41,669 nt of DNA. Origin: Amycolatopsis pithecellobii. Its GTDB lineage: Bacteria; Actinomycetota; Actinomycetes; Mycobacteriales; Pseudonocardiaceae. A program made the translations under genes and the position numbers. The notes below the pieces were generated by a model. That model worked only from the letters and a program-made list of their open reading frames with translations. It ran no database searches and was not told the DNA's origin. The stretch covers positions 1 through 41,669 of the forward strand of contig NZ_WMBA01000071.1 of NCBI RefSeq assembly GCF_009707865.1, read 5' to 3'. Within the stretch, counting starts at the first letter, position 1, and the number at the start of each line of letters is the position of its first letter. Positions 15,189 through 23,701 of the stretch are shown one piece after another.

Positions 15189-16493
15189 TCACGACACGCC
15201 TTCGAGCGCGGAACGCCGCAGCAGCGGAAGGCCGAACGTCACGAGAATCCCCGGCAGCAGCGAGAACCCGAGCAGGATCGCGGTCACCGCACTGGACGGC
15301 TGCGCGGCCGAAGCGTCCACAGTGGACACGTAACCGCCGATGGTGAGAACCAGCCCGAACAGTCCCGGCCCGAGCGCCAGCCCGAGGGTCTCCGACGCCG
15401 TCCACACCCCGGCCGCCACCCCCGCACGGGTCGCACCGGTTCGCTGCTCTTCCAGGCTGATCAAGTCGGCCAGAATCGCCAGCGGGAACACCTGGATCCC
15501 CGCATACCCGACGCCGGCCAGCGCCACGAACACCACCGACACCGCGAATGGCACCACGAGCGACGCGCACAACCCGGCGGCGCCGAGCGCGAAGGACAGG
15601 CAGGCGACCCGGAAGCCCCACAGCTTGCCCCAGCGCGCCCCGATGCGCGGCCACAACGGCATGGTCACCAGCGCCGGGCCGACGAAGCACACGAACAGCA
15701 CGGTCTGCAGCGCGGCGTCGCCGAACACGTACCGCGCGGCGTAGTTCACGCCCGCGAGCAAGGTGCCCAGGCCCAGTGACTGGACAAAGTAGACACCCAG
15801 CAGCCAGCGGAACCCGCGCCACTGGCGCATGGTCGCCAGCAGCTCCCGCCAGCTCACCGTGGTCGGCCGCAGCGAGCCCACGGGCGCGCCGCGGATCCCC
15901 AGCAGCACCGCGATCATGCCCAGCAGCATGACCACCCCGATGACCACGCCCATCACGCGATAGCCGGCGAGGCCGCCGATGCCGTCGGTGATCAGCGGCG
16001 CGCCACCGCCGGAGACCAGGATCGCCAGCGCCAGGAAACCGATGCGCAGGCTGGACAGCCGCGTGCGCTCCTGCGGGTCCTCGGTGAGCTCGGCAGGCAG
16101 CGCGTTGTAGGGCACCTGGAACAGCCCGTATGCGGTGGCGCACAACAGGAAGGCGACCACCACGTATGCCGCGTCGGCGGTCCTGGAGCCGAAGCCGGGA
16201 TGCGCGAAGATCGCCCCGAACAGCACCGCCAGCCCGATGCCACCGGCCAGCAGGAACCGCCGCCTGCTGCCTCGCCTGGCCAGATCGGCGTCGGACAGCC
16301 GCCCGGCGAACGGGTTGAACACGACGTCCCATGCCTTGGGCACCAGCACGATGACGCCGGCGACCGCGCCGGGCACCGCCATCGTGTCGGTCAGGTAGGG
16401 CAGCAGAAGGAGCCCGGGCACTGTGCCGAAGGGACCGGTGGTGAAGGACCCGAGGGAGTACCCGAACCTCGTGGAAGCCGGAAGTGCGGCCAC
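15189..16493 (-). CDS. MFS transporter, GPH (glycoside-pentoside-hexuronide) type
   Basis: A 434-residue, 12-helix membrane transporter of the GPH/MelB group. The N-terminal segment RFGYSLGSF, the cation-binding-like VPKAWDVVFNPFAGRLSD and the cytoplasmic RRGSRRRFLLAGG are characteristic. Substrate is unknown; MelB-type members move sugars with Na+ or H+. I chose GTG 16493 because AGGAGG lies about 5 bases upstream; starting at 16547 adds 18 variable residues. It follows the aldolase gene on the same strand, but a strong hairpin separates them. It could import the compound degraded by that pathway (weak inference). Confidence 0.88.
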   Translation of the reverse strand: MAALPASTRFGYSLGSFTTGPFGTVPGLLLLPYLTDTMAVPGAVAGVIVLVPKAWDVVFNPFAGRLSDADLARRGSRRRFLLAGGIGLAVLFGAIFAHPGFGSRTADAAYVVVAFLLCATAYGLFQVPYNALPAELTEDPQERTRLSSLRIGFLALAILVSGGGAPLITDGIGGLAGYRVMGVVIGVVMLLGMIAVLLGIRGAPVGSLRPTTVSWRELLATMRQWRGFRWLLGVYFVQSLGLGTLLAGVNYAARYVFGDAALQTVLFVCFVGPALVTMPLWPRIGARWGKLWGFRVACLSFALGAAGLCASLVVPFAVSVVFVALAGVGYAGIQVFPLAILADLISLEEQRTGATRAGVAAGVWTASETLGLALGPGLFGLVLTIGGYVSTVDASAAQPSSAVTAILLGFSLLPGILVTFGLPLLRRSALEGVS

Positions 16494-16564
16494 CGAACCT
16501 CCTTCACCCGCGTACTGCGCCGATGCACCGGGGACGAATCGTGTCATCGCCGCTCACCGCGGGT

Positions 16565-16605
16565 GTGACCGGGGCGTCGTTTCACGAGTTCGCCGCCCCG
16601 GTCAC
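16565..16605 (-). terminator. Strong hairpin between aldolase and transporter genes
   Basis: A perfect 12-bp inverted repeat GTGACCGGGGCG/CGCCCCGGTCAC with a 17-base loop, 21 bp beyond the aldolase stop. There is no T-run, as is common in high-GC genomes. It probably ends or attenuates transcription of the dehydrogenase-aldolase pair. Confidence 0.65.
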
Positions 16606-16626
16606 CTTCCAGTCCGGGCCCCTCCC

Positions 16627-17661
16627 TTAGCTCGCCTTGCGCTCGGCGACCAACTGCAGCGCGATGTCGATGATCATGTCCTCCTGGCCGCCGACATAAC
16701 GCTTCTGGCCCACCCGGTACAGGATCTCGTGCGCCGGCACGCCGTAACGCTGCTCCGCCCGCTCCGCGTGCAGCAGGAAGCTCGAGTACACCCCGGCGAA
16801 GCCCTGCACGATCGACGAGCGGTCCATCACCGGCAACCGCGTGATGTAGGGCTTCACGACGTTCTCCGCCGCGTCGAGCAGGATGTCCTTGTCCACGCCC
16901 GTTTTCACGCCGAGCCGCTCGAACACCGTGGCCAGCACCTCGGTCGGCGAGTTGCCGGCGCCGGCGCCGAGCGCGACGAGGGAACCGTCGATCTGCCGCG
17001 CCCCGGCGCGATACGCCAGTACCGAGTTGGCGACGCCGAAGCTCATGTTCTGGTGCCCGTGATAGCCGACCTGGGCCTGGTCGCCGAACTCGGCGGCGAG
17101 CGCCTCGACGCGGACGCTCGCGTCCTCCAGGATCAGCGCGCCCGCGGAGTCCACAATGTACACACACTGGCAGCCGGCGTCGACCATGATCCGGCCCTGC
17201 TTGGCCAGCGCCTCCGGCGTGGACATGTGCGACAGCATCAGGAAACCGACGGTCTCCAGGCCGAGTTTGCGTGCCTCGGTGAAGTGCTGGATCGAAATGT
17301 CGGCCTCGGTGCAGTGGGTCGCGATCCGCACCGCACCCGCACCGAGATCGGCGGCGGCCTTCATGTCCGTCACCGTGCCGAGGCCCGGCAGCAGCAGCAC
17401 GGCGATCTTCGCCTGCTTCGCCTCGTCCACCGCGGCGGCGATCAGCTTGCGCTCGTCCACGAGCGAGAACCCGTAGTTGAACGTCGAGCCGCCGAGCCCG
17501 TCGCCGTGGGTCACCTCGATCAGCGACACCCCCGCGGAGTCCAGCGCCCGCACGGTGTCGCGCACGTTCTCCTCAGTGAACTGGTGCGCCATGGCGTGGC
17601 TGCCGTCGCGCAGGCTCGTGTCGACGATCCGGACCTCGCGTTCCACCTGGTCCCACGTCAT
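16627..17661 (-). CDS. 4-hydroxy-2-oxovalerate aldolase
   Basis: A 344-residue class II pyruvate aldolase (HsaF/DmpG/BphI family). It splits 4-hydroxy-2-oxoacids to pyruvate and an aldehyde, which is channelled to the partner dehydrogenase. Visible motifs: [19 protein letters not shown] (catalytic Arg and metal-binding Asp), ATHCTEAD, and [14 protein letters not shown] with the metal-binding His pair. The C-terminal [12 protein letters not shown] contacts the dehydrogenase in known complexes. It overlaps the dehydrogenase gene by 4 bp (ATGA). Symbols such as hsaF, mhpE or bphI depend on the pathway, which the window does not define. Confidence 0.95.
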   Translation of the reverse strand: MTWDQVEREVRIVDTSLRDGSHAMAHQFTEENVRDTVRALDSAGVSLIEVTHGDGLGGSTFNYGFSLVDERKLIAAAVDEAKQAKIAVLLLPGLGTVTDMKAAADLGAGAVRIATHCTEADISIQHFTEARKLGLETVGFLMLSHMSTPEALAKQGRIMVDAGCQCVYIVDSAGALILEDASVRVEALAAEFGDQAQVGYHGHQNMSFGVANSVLAYRAGARQIDGSLVALGAGAGNSPTEVLATVFERLGVKTGVDKDILLDAAENVVKPYITRLPVMDRSSIVQGFAGVYSSFLLHAERAEQRYGVPAHEILYRVGQKRYVGGQEDMIIDIALQLVAERKAS

Positions 17662-18560
17662 GCGATCGCCTCCAGCTTCCGTTGCGCGAGCAGCTCGCCG
17701 GCCTTCGCCGCGGCGGCCGTCATGATGTCCAGGTTCCCGGCATACGGCGGCAGGTAGTCGCCGTTGCCCGCGACCTCGAGGAACACCGCCACCCGCGCCT
17801 GTCCGTTCCAGCCGGGCCGCGGCTCGTCGAACTGCGGCGCCGCCTTGAGCGTGTAACCGGGCACGTACTCCTGCACGGTCTTGACCATCCGCTCGATCGA
17901 CGTGGTGATCGCGTCACGGTCGGCGTCGGGGTCGATGGCGCAGAACACCGTGTCCCGCATGATCATCGGCGGGTCGACGGGGTTGATGATGATGATCGCC
18001 TTGCCTCGCGCGGCGCCGCCGACCGCTTCGATCGCGTGCGCGGTGGTCTCGGTGAACTCGTCGATGTTCGCGCGCGTGCCGGGGCCCGCCGAACGCGACG
18101 AGATCGACGCGACGATCTCCGCGTAGGGCACCGGCGTCACCTGCGAAACGGCGTTCACGATGGGAATCGTGGCCTGCCCGCCGCAGGTGATCATGTTCAG
18201 ATTGGGCACGTCGAGCTGCTCGGGCAGGGTGACCGCGGGACAGGTGAACGGCCCCACCGCGGCCGGGGTCAGGTCGATCGCCTGTATCCCGGCCTCGGCG
18301 TAGCGCGGCGCGTTCGCCAGATGCGCCTTCGCCGAGGTCGCTTCGAAGACCAGTTCGGGCTTTTCCGCCTGGGCGAGCAGCCAGTCCACCCCCTCCGCGG
18401 AGGTTTCCAGGCCAAGGCGGGCCGCCCGCGCGAGCCCGTCGGACGCCGGGTCCACCCCGACCATGTAGCGCACGTCAACGTATTCGCTGCGGCGGAGTTT
18501 GGCGAGCAGGTCGGTGCCGATGTTGCCCGGCCCGACGATCGCCGCGATGGCTTTCTTCAT
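17658..18560 (-). CDS. Acetaldehyde dehydrogenase (acylating)
   Basis: A 300-residue NAD-dependent acylating dehydrogenase (HsaG/MhpF/BphJ family). It converts acetaldehyde or propionaldehyde with CoA to acyl-CoA. The nucleotide-binding loop is [15 protein letters not shown], the catalytic residue C126 in [10 protein letters not shown], and the dimer/channel segment [18 protein letters not shown]. It heads a two-gene unit with the aldolase. No 2-hydroxypentadienoate hydratase gene is adjacent, which is unusual for this module. Divergent from an IclR gene across a palindrome. Confidence 0.95.
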   Translation of the reverse strand: MKKAIAAIVGPGNIGTDLLAKLRRSEYVDVRYMVGVDPASDGLARAARLGLETSAEGVDWLLAQAEKPELVFEATSAKAHLANAPRYAEAGIQAIDLTPAAVGPFTCPAVTLPEQLDVPNLNMITCGGQATIPIVNAVSQVTPVPYAEIVASISSRSAGPGTRANIDEFTETTAHAIEAVGGAARGKAIIIINPVDPPMIMRDTVFCAIDPDADRDAITTSIERMVKTVQEYVPGYTLKAAPQFDEPRPGWNGQARVAVFLEVAGNGDYLPPYAGNLDIMTAAAAKAGELLAQRKLEAIA

Positions 18561-18564
18561 GCCT

Positions 18565-18584
18565 TTACCGTCCTCGTACGGTAA
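18565..18584. promoter_or_regulatory. Palindromic operator candidate for the IclR regulator
   Basis: TTACCGT-6 bases-ACGGTAA, a perfect 7-bp inverted repeat. It lies in the 38-bp gap between the dehydrogenase start (18560) and the divergent IclR start (18599). Position and symmetry fit a dimeric regulator controlling both genes. Confidence 0.65.
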
Positions 18585-18598
18585 GGCACACTCAACCT

Positions 18599-19351
18599 AT
18601 GTGTGCCGCTGAGCGGGACGAAGTCGCCGGACTGACCGCCTCCCGCCTGACCGCGCTGCTCGGCGCGTTCCGCCCTGGTGACGACGTCCTCGGCGTGTCG
18701 GAACTCGCCCGCCGCACCGGGATGCCGAAGTCCTCGGCGCACCGGCTGGTCGGCCACCTCGTCCAGGAAGGCTTGCTGGAACGGGAATCCGGCGCGGTGC
18801 GGCTCGGCATCCGGCTGTTCGAGATCGGGCAGCTGGCCGCCGCGCGGCGCGGGCTGGTCGACGCCGCCCGCCCGTACCTGGCGGATCTGCGCGAGGCCAC
18901 CCGCAACACCGTGCACCTCGCCGTGCTCGAAGGCACCGAGGTGGTCTACTTCGACATCGTGCGCGGCCGCGACGCTCCCGCACTGCCTTCGCGCATCGGT
19001 GGGCGATTTCCTGCCCACGCCACCGCCGTTGGAAAAGCGATACTCGCGTACTCTCCCGGTCAGCTGCTGGAGACGGTAATCTCTGCGGGCCTGCCTCGCA
19101 TCGGTCCGCGGACGCTCACCGCGCCCGGCCTGCTGCGCAGGCAACTGACCAAGGTGCGTGAGGAGGGCATTGCGTACGAGCGGGAGGAATCGGCCGCCGG
19201 CGTCATTTGCGTCGCGAGCCCGGTGCTCGACGGGTCGGGTCGCGCGCGTGCCGCGGTTTCGATCTCGGGGTGGAGCAACCGGGTTCGTGCCGAACGGGTG
19301 GCTCCCGCGGTCCGGACCACTGCCCTTACGCTGTCCCGCACGCTCCCTTAA
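18599..19351 (+). CDS. IclR-family transcriptional regulator
   Basis: A 250-residue IclR regulator. The N-terminal winged helix-turn-helix has VSELARRTGMPKSSAHRLVG, then HLVQEGLLERESGAVRLGIR. The C-terminal effector domain has VHLAVLEGTEVVYFDIVRG, PAHATAVGKAILAYSP and EESAAGVICVASPVLDGSGR. IclR proteins typically control catabolic operons and bind small aromatic or carboxylic effectors. Here it should control the divergent dehydrogenase-aldolase pair and itself. The ATG at 18599 lies close to the predicted operator with no ribosome-binding site, so the message may be leaderless. Confidence 0.94.
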   Translation: MCAAERDEVAGLTASRLTALLGAFRPGDDVLGVSELARRTGMPKSSAHRLVGHLVQEGLLERESGAVRLGIRLFEIGQLAAARRGLVDAARPYLADLREATRNTVHLAVLEGTEVVYFDIVRGRDAPALPSRIGGRFPAHATAVGKAILAYSPGQLLETVISAGLPRIGPRTLTAPGLLRRQLTKVREEGIAYEREESAAGVICVASPVLDGSGRARAAVSISGWSNRVRAERVAPAVRTTALTLSRTLP

Positions 19352-19434
19352 CAGCCAGTGCACGCGTCGTCGGCCACCATCGCCCGCGACGCGGATACTG
19401 ATCAGGTTCGCGCCAGGCGAAACGGAGGACGCCC

Positions 19435-19938
19435 GTGATCGGCCAGACCACGCAGGTCGACGACCTGCGGCTTGTCGCGCTGCCCAGCGCTGTCAGCTGT
19501 GCCGAGATGTTCGTACGCTTCGCGCTGGCGGAGTGGAGATTGCGCGAACTGATCACCGAAGCCATCCGTATCACCCGCCATCTGGTGTCCTCCTCGGTTG
19601 ATGGTTCGCCCACCGACTCCCCGCGGTTTCTCACCATCCGGTTGCGGCTGCACGGGGACGCGCTGGTGATCGAACTGGATGACGACGTCCGCGGTGAGCC
19701 GCCGGAGCTGCCGGGTGCACAGATCAACTCCGTCACCCTGCCCGGCGCGCGCCGCAACGTCTGGTCGGAACTTCCGCTGCCGACGGGTATGTCCGCGGAG
19801 GCGGTGCCGCTACCGCAGCGTGCGCGCAACCGCGCCGCCGCGACCGCGGAGTTCCCCGCCGAGCAGCCACCGGTGGATGCGGATTCCCAGATCCTGCAAC
19901 GGGTCCTGTACGGGCTCAACCGCGGCAACGGCCGGTAG
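19435..19938 (+). CDS. HATPase-like regulatory protein with degenerate ATP-binding motifs
   Basis: A 167-residue protein resembling the RsbW-type ATP-binding regulators of actinobacteria. SCAEMFVRFALAEWRLRELI corresponds to the N-terminal helix. The N-box position reads TEAIRITRHLVSSSV, without the Asn-rich ELVTNAVRH consensus. ALVIELDDDVRGEPPELPGA stands where the DxGxG loop would be. No kinase activity can be assumed; the C-terminal 60 residues are disordered-looking. GTG at 19435 has GGAGG 6 bases upstream. No anti-sigma partner adjoins it. Confidence 0.75.
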   Translation: MIGQTTQVDDLRLVALPSAVSCAEMFVRFALAEWRLRELITEAIRITRHLVSSSVDGSPTDSPRFLTIRLRLHGDALVIELDDDVRGEPPELPGAQINSVTLPGARRNVWSELPLPTGMSAEAVPLPQRARNRAAATAEFPAEQPPVDADSQILQRVLYGLNRGNGR

Positions 19939-20102
19939 AGACCGTTTCGAAAGTGGTTTGCGTAGCGGTGCGGGTAGCGGAACCTCAGGCGGCCCCTCCC
20001 GCCGGGATCGCCTCCTCAGGTATGCCGACACACAGAAATAACGCTGCCGGCGCTGCCAGTTATGAAACACATCCTGGCCCCGGTCTGTCCCGTTAGGACG
20101 GT

Positions 20103-20975
20103 TCAGGCGAGCCCGCGGATCGCGCGGGCAGGCGGGCGGTCACCGTCGATCGCGGCCACCATCTCGAGCACGCGCCGGGTCTGGCGTACTTCGTGCACCC
20201 GGAACACGCTCGCCCCGTCGCGGGCGGCGAGCGCGGTCGCGGCGAGCGTGCCGTCCAGCCGCTCGTGCAGCGGGACGTCCAGTGTCTCCCCGACGAAGTC
20301 CTTATTGGACAGTGCCATCAGCACGGGCCAGCCGGTGTCCGCCAGCATGGCCGCGTGCCGCAGCAAGGCCAGGCTGTGCCAGGTGTTCTTGCCGAAATCG
20401 TGGGTCGGGTCGATCAGCACCCCGGCCCGCGGCACCCCCAGCGCGACAACCTGTTCGGCCCGGCGGGTGGTCTCGTCCACCACGTCGCGCACCACATCCT
20501 CGTAGCGCACGCGGAACGGGCGGGTGCGCGGCACCGCTCCCCCGGTGTGCGAGCAGACGTAGCCCGCGCCGAACTCGGCGGCCACCTCGGCGAGTTTCGG
20601 ATCCGCACCGGCCCACGTGTCGTTGAGCAGATCGGCCCCGGCCTCACAGGCGAGCCTGCCGACGTCGTGGCGCCAGGTGTCGACGCTGATCACCAGGTCC
20701 GGGTGGCGGCGGCGGATCTCCGCGACGAACGGCGCCACGCGGCGGATCTCCTCGTCGACGTCGACGTCGGCGCCGGGGCCGGCTTTCACGCCGCCGACGT
20801 CGACGATGTCGGCGCCCTCGGCGACCGCGCGGTCCACCGTCGCGAGTGCCTTGTCATCGGCGAAGGAGGCGCCCTTGTCGTAGAAGGAATCGGGGGTGCG
20901 GTTGACGATCGCCATCACCAGCGCGCGATCGCGAACCAGCCGGCGGCCACGGAATTCAAGCTCGGCACGAGACAC
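20103..20975 (-). CDS. Dihydropteroate synthase paralogue (FolP2-like)
   Basis: A 290-residue TIM-barrel protein of the DHPS family. It has MAIVNRTPDSFYDKGASF, the pterin-binding Asp/Asn regions (SVDTWRHDV, DLLNDTWAGADP), and DPTHDFGKNTWHSLALLRH in place of the usual DPGxGFGKxxxxN. This variant loop is typical of the FolP2 paralogue of mycobacteria, which is not thought to make dihydropteroate. No other folate genes (folB, folK, folE) are near, supporting a paralogue role. The GTG at 20975 gives MSRAELEFRGR. Convergent with the HATPase-like gene; divergent from tetR. Confidence 0.88.
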   Translation of the reverse strand: MSRAELEFRGRRLVRDRALVMAIVNRTPDSFYDKGASFADDKALATVDRAVAEGADIVDVGGVKAGPGADVDVDEEIRRVAPFVAEIRRRHPDLVISVDTWRHDVGRLACEAGADLLNDTWAGADPKLAEVAAEFGAGYVCSHTGGAVPRTRPFRVRYEDVVRDVVDETTRRAEQVVALGVPRAGVLIDPTHDFGKNTWHSLALLRHAAMLADTGWPVLMALSNKDFVGETLDVPLHERLDGTLAATALAARDGASVFRVHEVRQTRRVLEMVAAIDGDRPPARAIRGLA

Positions 20976-21062
20976 GGCCCTATCATGCCCCGGCGGTCCG
21001 GGGGGCGAAAACGGCTGTCATGGCCTAAGTTCCTCATCGAGACTCGAAGGGGGTGCGCGCGG

Positions 21063-21698
21063 ATGGCCACTCGTCCCGCCGGACCGGCCGAAACGCTGGG
21101 CAGGGAACGCTTTCTGCAGGCGGCGCTGAATGTGCTCGTCGAGCAGGGCGTGGCCGGGCTGACCGTGCGGGGGCTGGCCGGGGCGGCAGGCAGCTCCACC
21201 ATCGGTGTCTACACCCGGTTCGGTGGCCGTGCGGGCGTGCTGGACGCGTTGTACGAGCGCACTTTCGAGCTGTTGCACGACGAGCTGGCGCGGCTGCCCG
21301 CGATCTCCGGTGACGCCTTGCCGGATGTGCTCGCGTTCGGCCGGATGTACCGCGAGTTCGCGCTGGAAAGCCCGGCGCGGTACGCGTTCATGTTCGAGCG
21401 CGCGGTGCCCGGTTACGATCCGGATCCGGATCTGCGGCTGCTCGCCCAGCGCGATACTTACGACCAACTGGTGGCGCGGGTGCGCCCGGCGGTCGCCTCG
21501 GCGAGGGACGCCGAGCGGGCGGGTTATCTGCTGTGGACGACGATGCACGGGTTGGTCAGCCTGGAACTGACGAACCGGGCGCGGACCCCACCACCGGGCT
21601 GGTTTCTCAAGCCCGGCAACGATTCCTACGCCACCATCTTCGACGACGGCATCACCACAACCCTCACCGGCCTCCCCCGCGCCACCCCCGGCCAGTAA
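21063..21698 (+). CDS. TetR-family transcriptional regulator
   Basis: A 211-residue TetR regulator. The N-terminal helix-turn-helix reads LNVLVEQGVAGLTVRGLAGA, then AGSSTIGVYTRFGGRAGVLD. The C-terminal ligand domain resembles TetR_C groups with FMFERAVPGYDPDP and WTTMHGLVSLEL. The ATG at 21063 lies in GGATGG after a GAAGGGGG run. Divergent from the folP2-like gene by 87 bp, so that gene is the obvious target; no clear operator was found there. Confidence 0.9.
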   Translation: MATRPAGPAETLGRERFLQAALNVLVEQGVAGLTVRGLAGAAGSSTIGVYTRFGGRAGVLDALYERTFELLHDELARLPAISGDALPDVLAFGRMYREFALESPARYAFMFERAVPGYDPDPDLRLLAQRDTYDQLVARVRPAVASARDAERAGYLLWTTMHGLVSLELTNRARTPPPGWFLKPGNDSYATIFDDGITTTLTGLPRATPGQ

Positions 21699-21730
21699 CC
21701 GGAGCGCCCAGGGACTTCGGGGTACGAAAA

Positions 21731-21765
21731 GGCCCCCAGCTCCAACGAAATCGGAGCCAGGGGCC
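21731..21765 (+). terminator. Terminator hairpin after tetR
   Basis: A 13-bp stem with two mismatches, GGCCCCCAGCTCC/GGAGCCAGGGGCC, around a 9-base loop, 33 bp beyond the tetR stop. AAAAGG precedes it and CTTCC follows; bidirectional use is possible. Confidence 0.65.
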
Positions 21766-21785
21766 CTTCCGAAAGCGAGATGACC

Positions 21786-21928
21786 TCACCAACGCAACCA
21801 CAGCCGGGGGTCCAGGGGGCTCGCCCCCTGGCGGGGTTTGGGGGTTCGACCCCCAAAAGACACCGTAAAGCCGGGGAGGGGCGAGCGCTTTCGGCGAGCA
21901 CACGCCCCCAAAAAAGAACCGGCTTTAC
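21786..21928. repeat. Composite hairpin repeat, copy B
   Basis: Second copy of the element at 3301-3440. It has the ACCAACGCAACC leader (21788-21799), a CCAGGGGGC-TC-GCCCCCTGG hairpin, TTTGGGGGT-TCG-ACCCCCAAA (21837-21857), and an outer inverted repeat GTAAAGCCGG (21865-21874) / CCGGCTTTAC (21919-21928). The outer repeat encloses the conserved core with GCTTTC and GGCGAGCACAC. As in copy A, the right arm contains the stop codon of a minus-strand gene, here the rpsA TAA. The arm sequences differ between copies but remain perfectly self-complementary. Confidence 0.82.
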
Positions 21929-23424
21929 GCGCCGCCCGACAGCTTTTCGCGCAGGGCGGCCAGTTGCTCGTCGGAGGCGAGGGTGCCACCGCTGGTCTTC
22001 GTCGCGGAGTCCGCGGGCGAGGAGCTGTAGTTCTGCTCGCCACCCTCGACACCCGTCGCGGCGTCGGCGGCCGCAGCCGCGTCGGCTTCGGCGGCCTTGG
22101 CGACCTGGCGCATGTGCGCCTCGTAGCGGGCCTGCGCCTCGGCGTACTGGCGCTCCCACTCCTCCCGCTGCTTGTCGAACCCTTCCTGCCACTCGTTGGT
22201 GTCGGGGTCGAAGCCTTCGGGGTAGATGTAGTTGCCGGCGTCGTCGTACTCGGCGGCCATGCCGTACTGGGTCGGGTCGAACTCGGTCTCCGGCGTGACA
22301 CCCTCGTTCGCCTGCTTCAGCGACAGCGAGATGCGGCGCCGCTCGAGGTCGATGTCGATGACCTTGACCATGACCTCGCCGCCGACCTGCACGACCTGCT
22401 CCGGGATCTCCACGTGGCGCTCGGCCAGCTCGGAGATGTGCACCAGGCCCTCGATGCCCTCCTCGACGCGCACGAACGCGCCGAACGGGACGAGCTTGGT
22501 GACCTTGCCCGGCACGATCTGGCCGATCGCGTGGGTGCGGGCGAACTGGCGCCACGGGTCTTCCTGGGTGGCCTTCAGCGACAGGGACACGCGCTCGCGG
22601 TCCATGTCCACGTCGAGCACCTCGACGGTGACCTCCTGGCCGACCTCGACGACCTCGCTCGGGTGGTCGATGTGCTTCCAGGACAGTTCCGAGACGTGCA
22701 CCAGGCCGTCGACACCGCCGAGGTCCACGAAGGCACCGAAGTTGACGATCGAGGAGACGACACCCTTGCGGACCTGACCCTTGGCCAGCGCGTTGAGGAA
22801 CTCGCTGCGCACCTCGGACTGCGTCTGCTCGAGGTAGGCCCGCCGCGACAGCACCACGTTGTTGCGGTTCTTGTCCAGCTCGATGATCTTGGCCTCGAGC
22901 TCGCGGCCGACGTACGGCTGCAGATCGCGCACGCGGCGCATCTCGACGAGCGAGGCCGGCAGGAAGCCGCGCAGGCCGATGTCGAGGATCAGGCCGCCCT
23001 TGACGACCTCGATGACGGTGCCCTTGACGGGCTCGTCCTTCTCCTTGAGTTCCTCGATCGTGCCCCAGGCGCGCTCGTACTGGGCGCGCTTCTTGGACAG
23101 GATCAGGCGGCCTTCCTTGTCCTCCTTCTGGAGAACGAGAGCCTCGACCTCGTCACCGACGCTGACAACCTCGCCGGGATCGACATCGTGTTTGATCGAC
23201 AGCTCACGCGAGGGAATCACACCCTCGGTCTTGTACCCGATGTCGAGCAGCACCTCGTCACGATCGACCTTGACGATGGTGCCCTCAACGATATCGCCGT
23301 CGTTGAAGTACTTGATCGTCTTGTCGATCGCCGCGAGGAAGTCTTCCTCCGACCCGATGTCGTTGACTGCGACCTGCTGGGCCTTGGCCTCGGTCGTCGG
23401 GACGGTGGTGGTGTCGGTGGTCAT
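21925..23424 (-). CDS. rpsA: 30S ribosomal protein S1
   Basis: A 499-residue S1 with four OB-fold S1 domains. They begin near DIVEGTIVKVDRDEVLLDIG, PVKGTVIEVVKGGLILDIGL, VRKGVVSSIVNFGAFVDLGG and VPGKVTKLVPFGAFVRVEEG. A long acidic and Ala-rich C-terminal tail of about 130 residues ends in QLAALREKLSGGA. Four domains plus a tail is the usual actinobacterial form. It aids mRNA binding by the 30S subunit. The ATG at 23424 has CGGAG upstream at long spacing. The leader is long and the gene ends inside repeat copy B. Confidence 0.97.
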   Translation of the reverse strand: MTTDTTTVPTTEAKAQQVAVNDIGSEEDFLAAIDKTIKYFNDGDIVEGTIVKVDRDEVLLDIGYKTEGVIPSRELSIKHDVDPGEVVSVGDEVEALVLQKEDKEGRLILSKKRAQYERAWGTIEELKEKDEPVKGTVIEVVKGGLILDIGLRGFLPASLVEMRRVRDLQPYVGRELEAKIIELDKNRNNVVLSRRAYLEQTQSEVRSEFLNALAKGQVRKGVVSSIVNFGAFVDLGGVDGLVHVSELSWKHIDHPSEVVEVGQEVTVEVLDVDMDRERVSLSLKATQEDPWRQFARTHAIGQIVPGKVTKLVPFGAFVRVEEGIEGLVHISELAERHVEIPEQVVQVGGEVMVKVIDIDLERRRISLSLKQANEGVTPETEFDPTQYGMAAEYDDAGNYIYPEGFDPDTNEWQEGFDKQREEWERQYAEAQARYEAHMRQVAKAAEADAAAAADAATGVEGGEQNYSSSPADSATKTSGGTLASDEQLAALREKLSGGA

Positions 23425-23701
23425 TAGGTGGGTAGCTCCGGTAACGGCTTGGGAATAGTGGGTGTGCAGTTTGCTGGCGCGGCGAGCAGGACGACGGCAG
23501 GCTGTTCAGCAAACGTTCGGGCGAACGGCCGCAAGCAGCACCGCCGAGGTGTGCGCGACCCGGACCCCCAGCTCGAGCTGTGCCAGGGAGGAAGGTAGCG
23601 CGAACCCACTGCGCTGGATGTATCGTACGCGGCGGGCGGTACGCGGCACAAACAGGGTCACCAGTACCGCGCGCCCCGCCCGGCTGGGCCAGAATGCGAC
23701 C
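23425..23701. promoter_or_regulatory. rpsA leader and divergent promoter region
   Basis: No gene on either strand. On the minus strand TACGAT (23627-23622) is a reasonable -10 box, which would give rpsA a 5' leader of nearly 190 bases. I see no conserved riboswitch in it. On the plus strand the methyltransferase GTG at 23702 has no ribosome-binding site. Confidence 0.4.

Noticed and set aside
21699..21730. Possible mobile-element end near repeat copy B
   Set aside because: No transposase, target duplication or terminal repeat is visible; the repeat is too short and too structured for an insertion sequence.
21838..23427. A 529-codon plus-strand frame opposite rpsA
   Set aside because: Antisense shadow of rpsA; Leu/Asp/Val-rich low-complexity translation without a domain.
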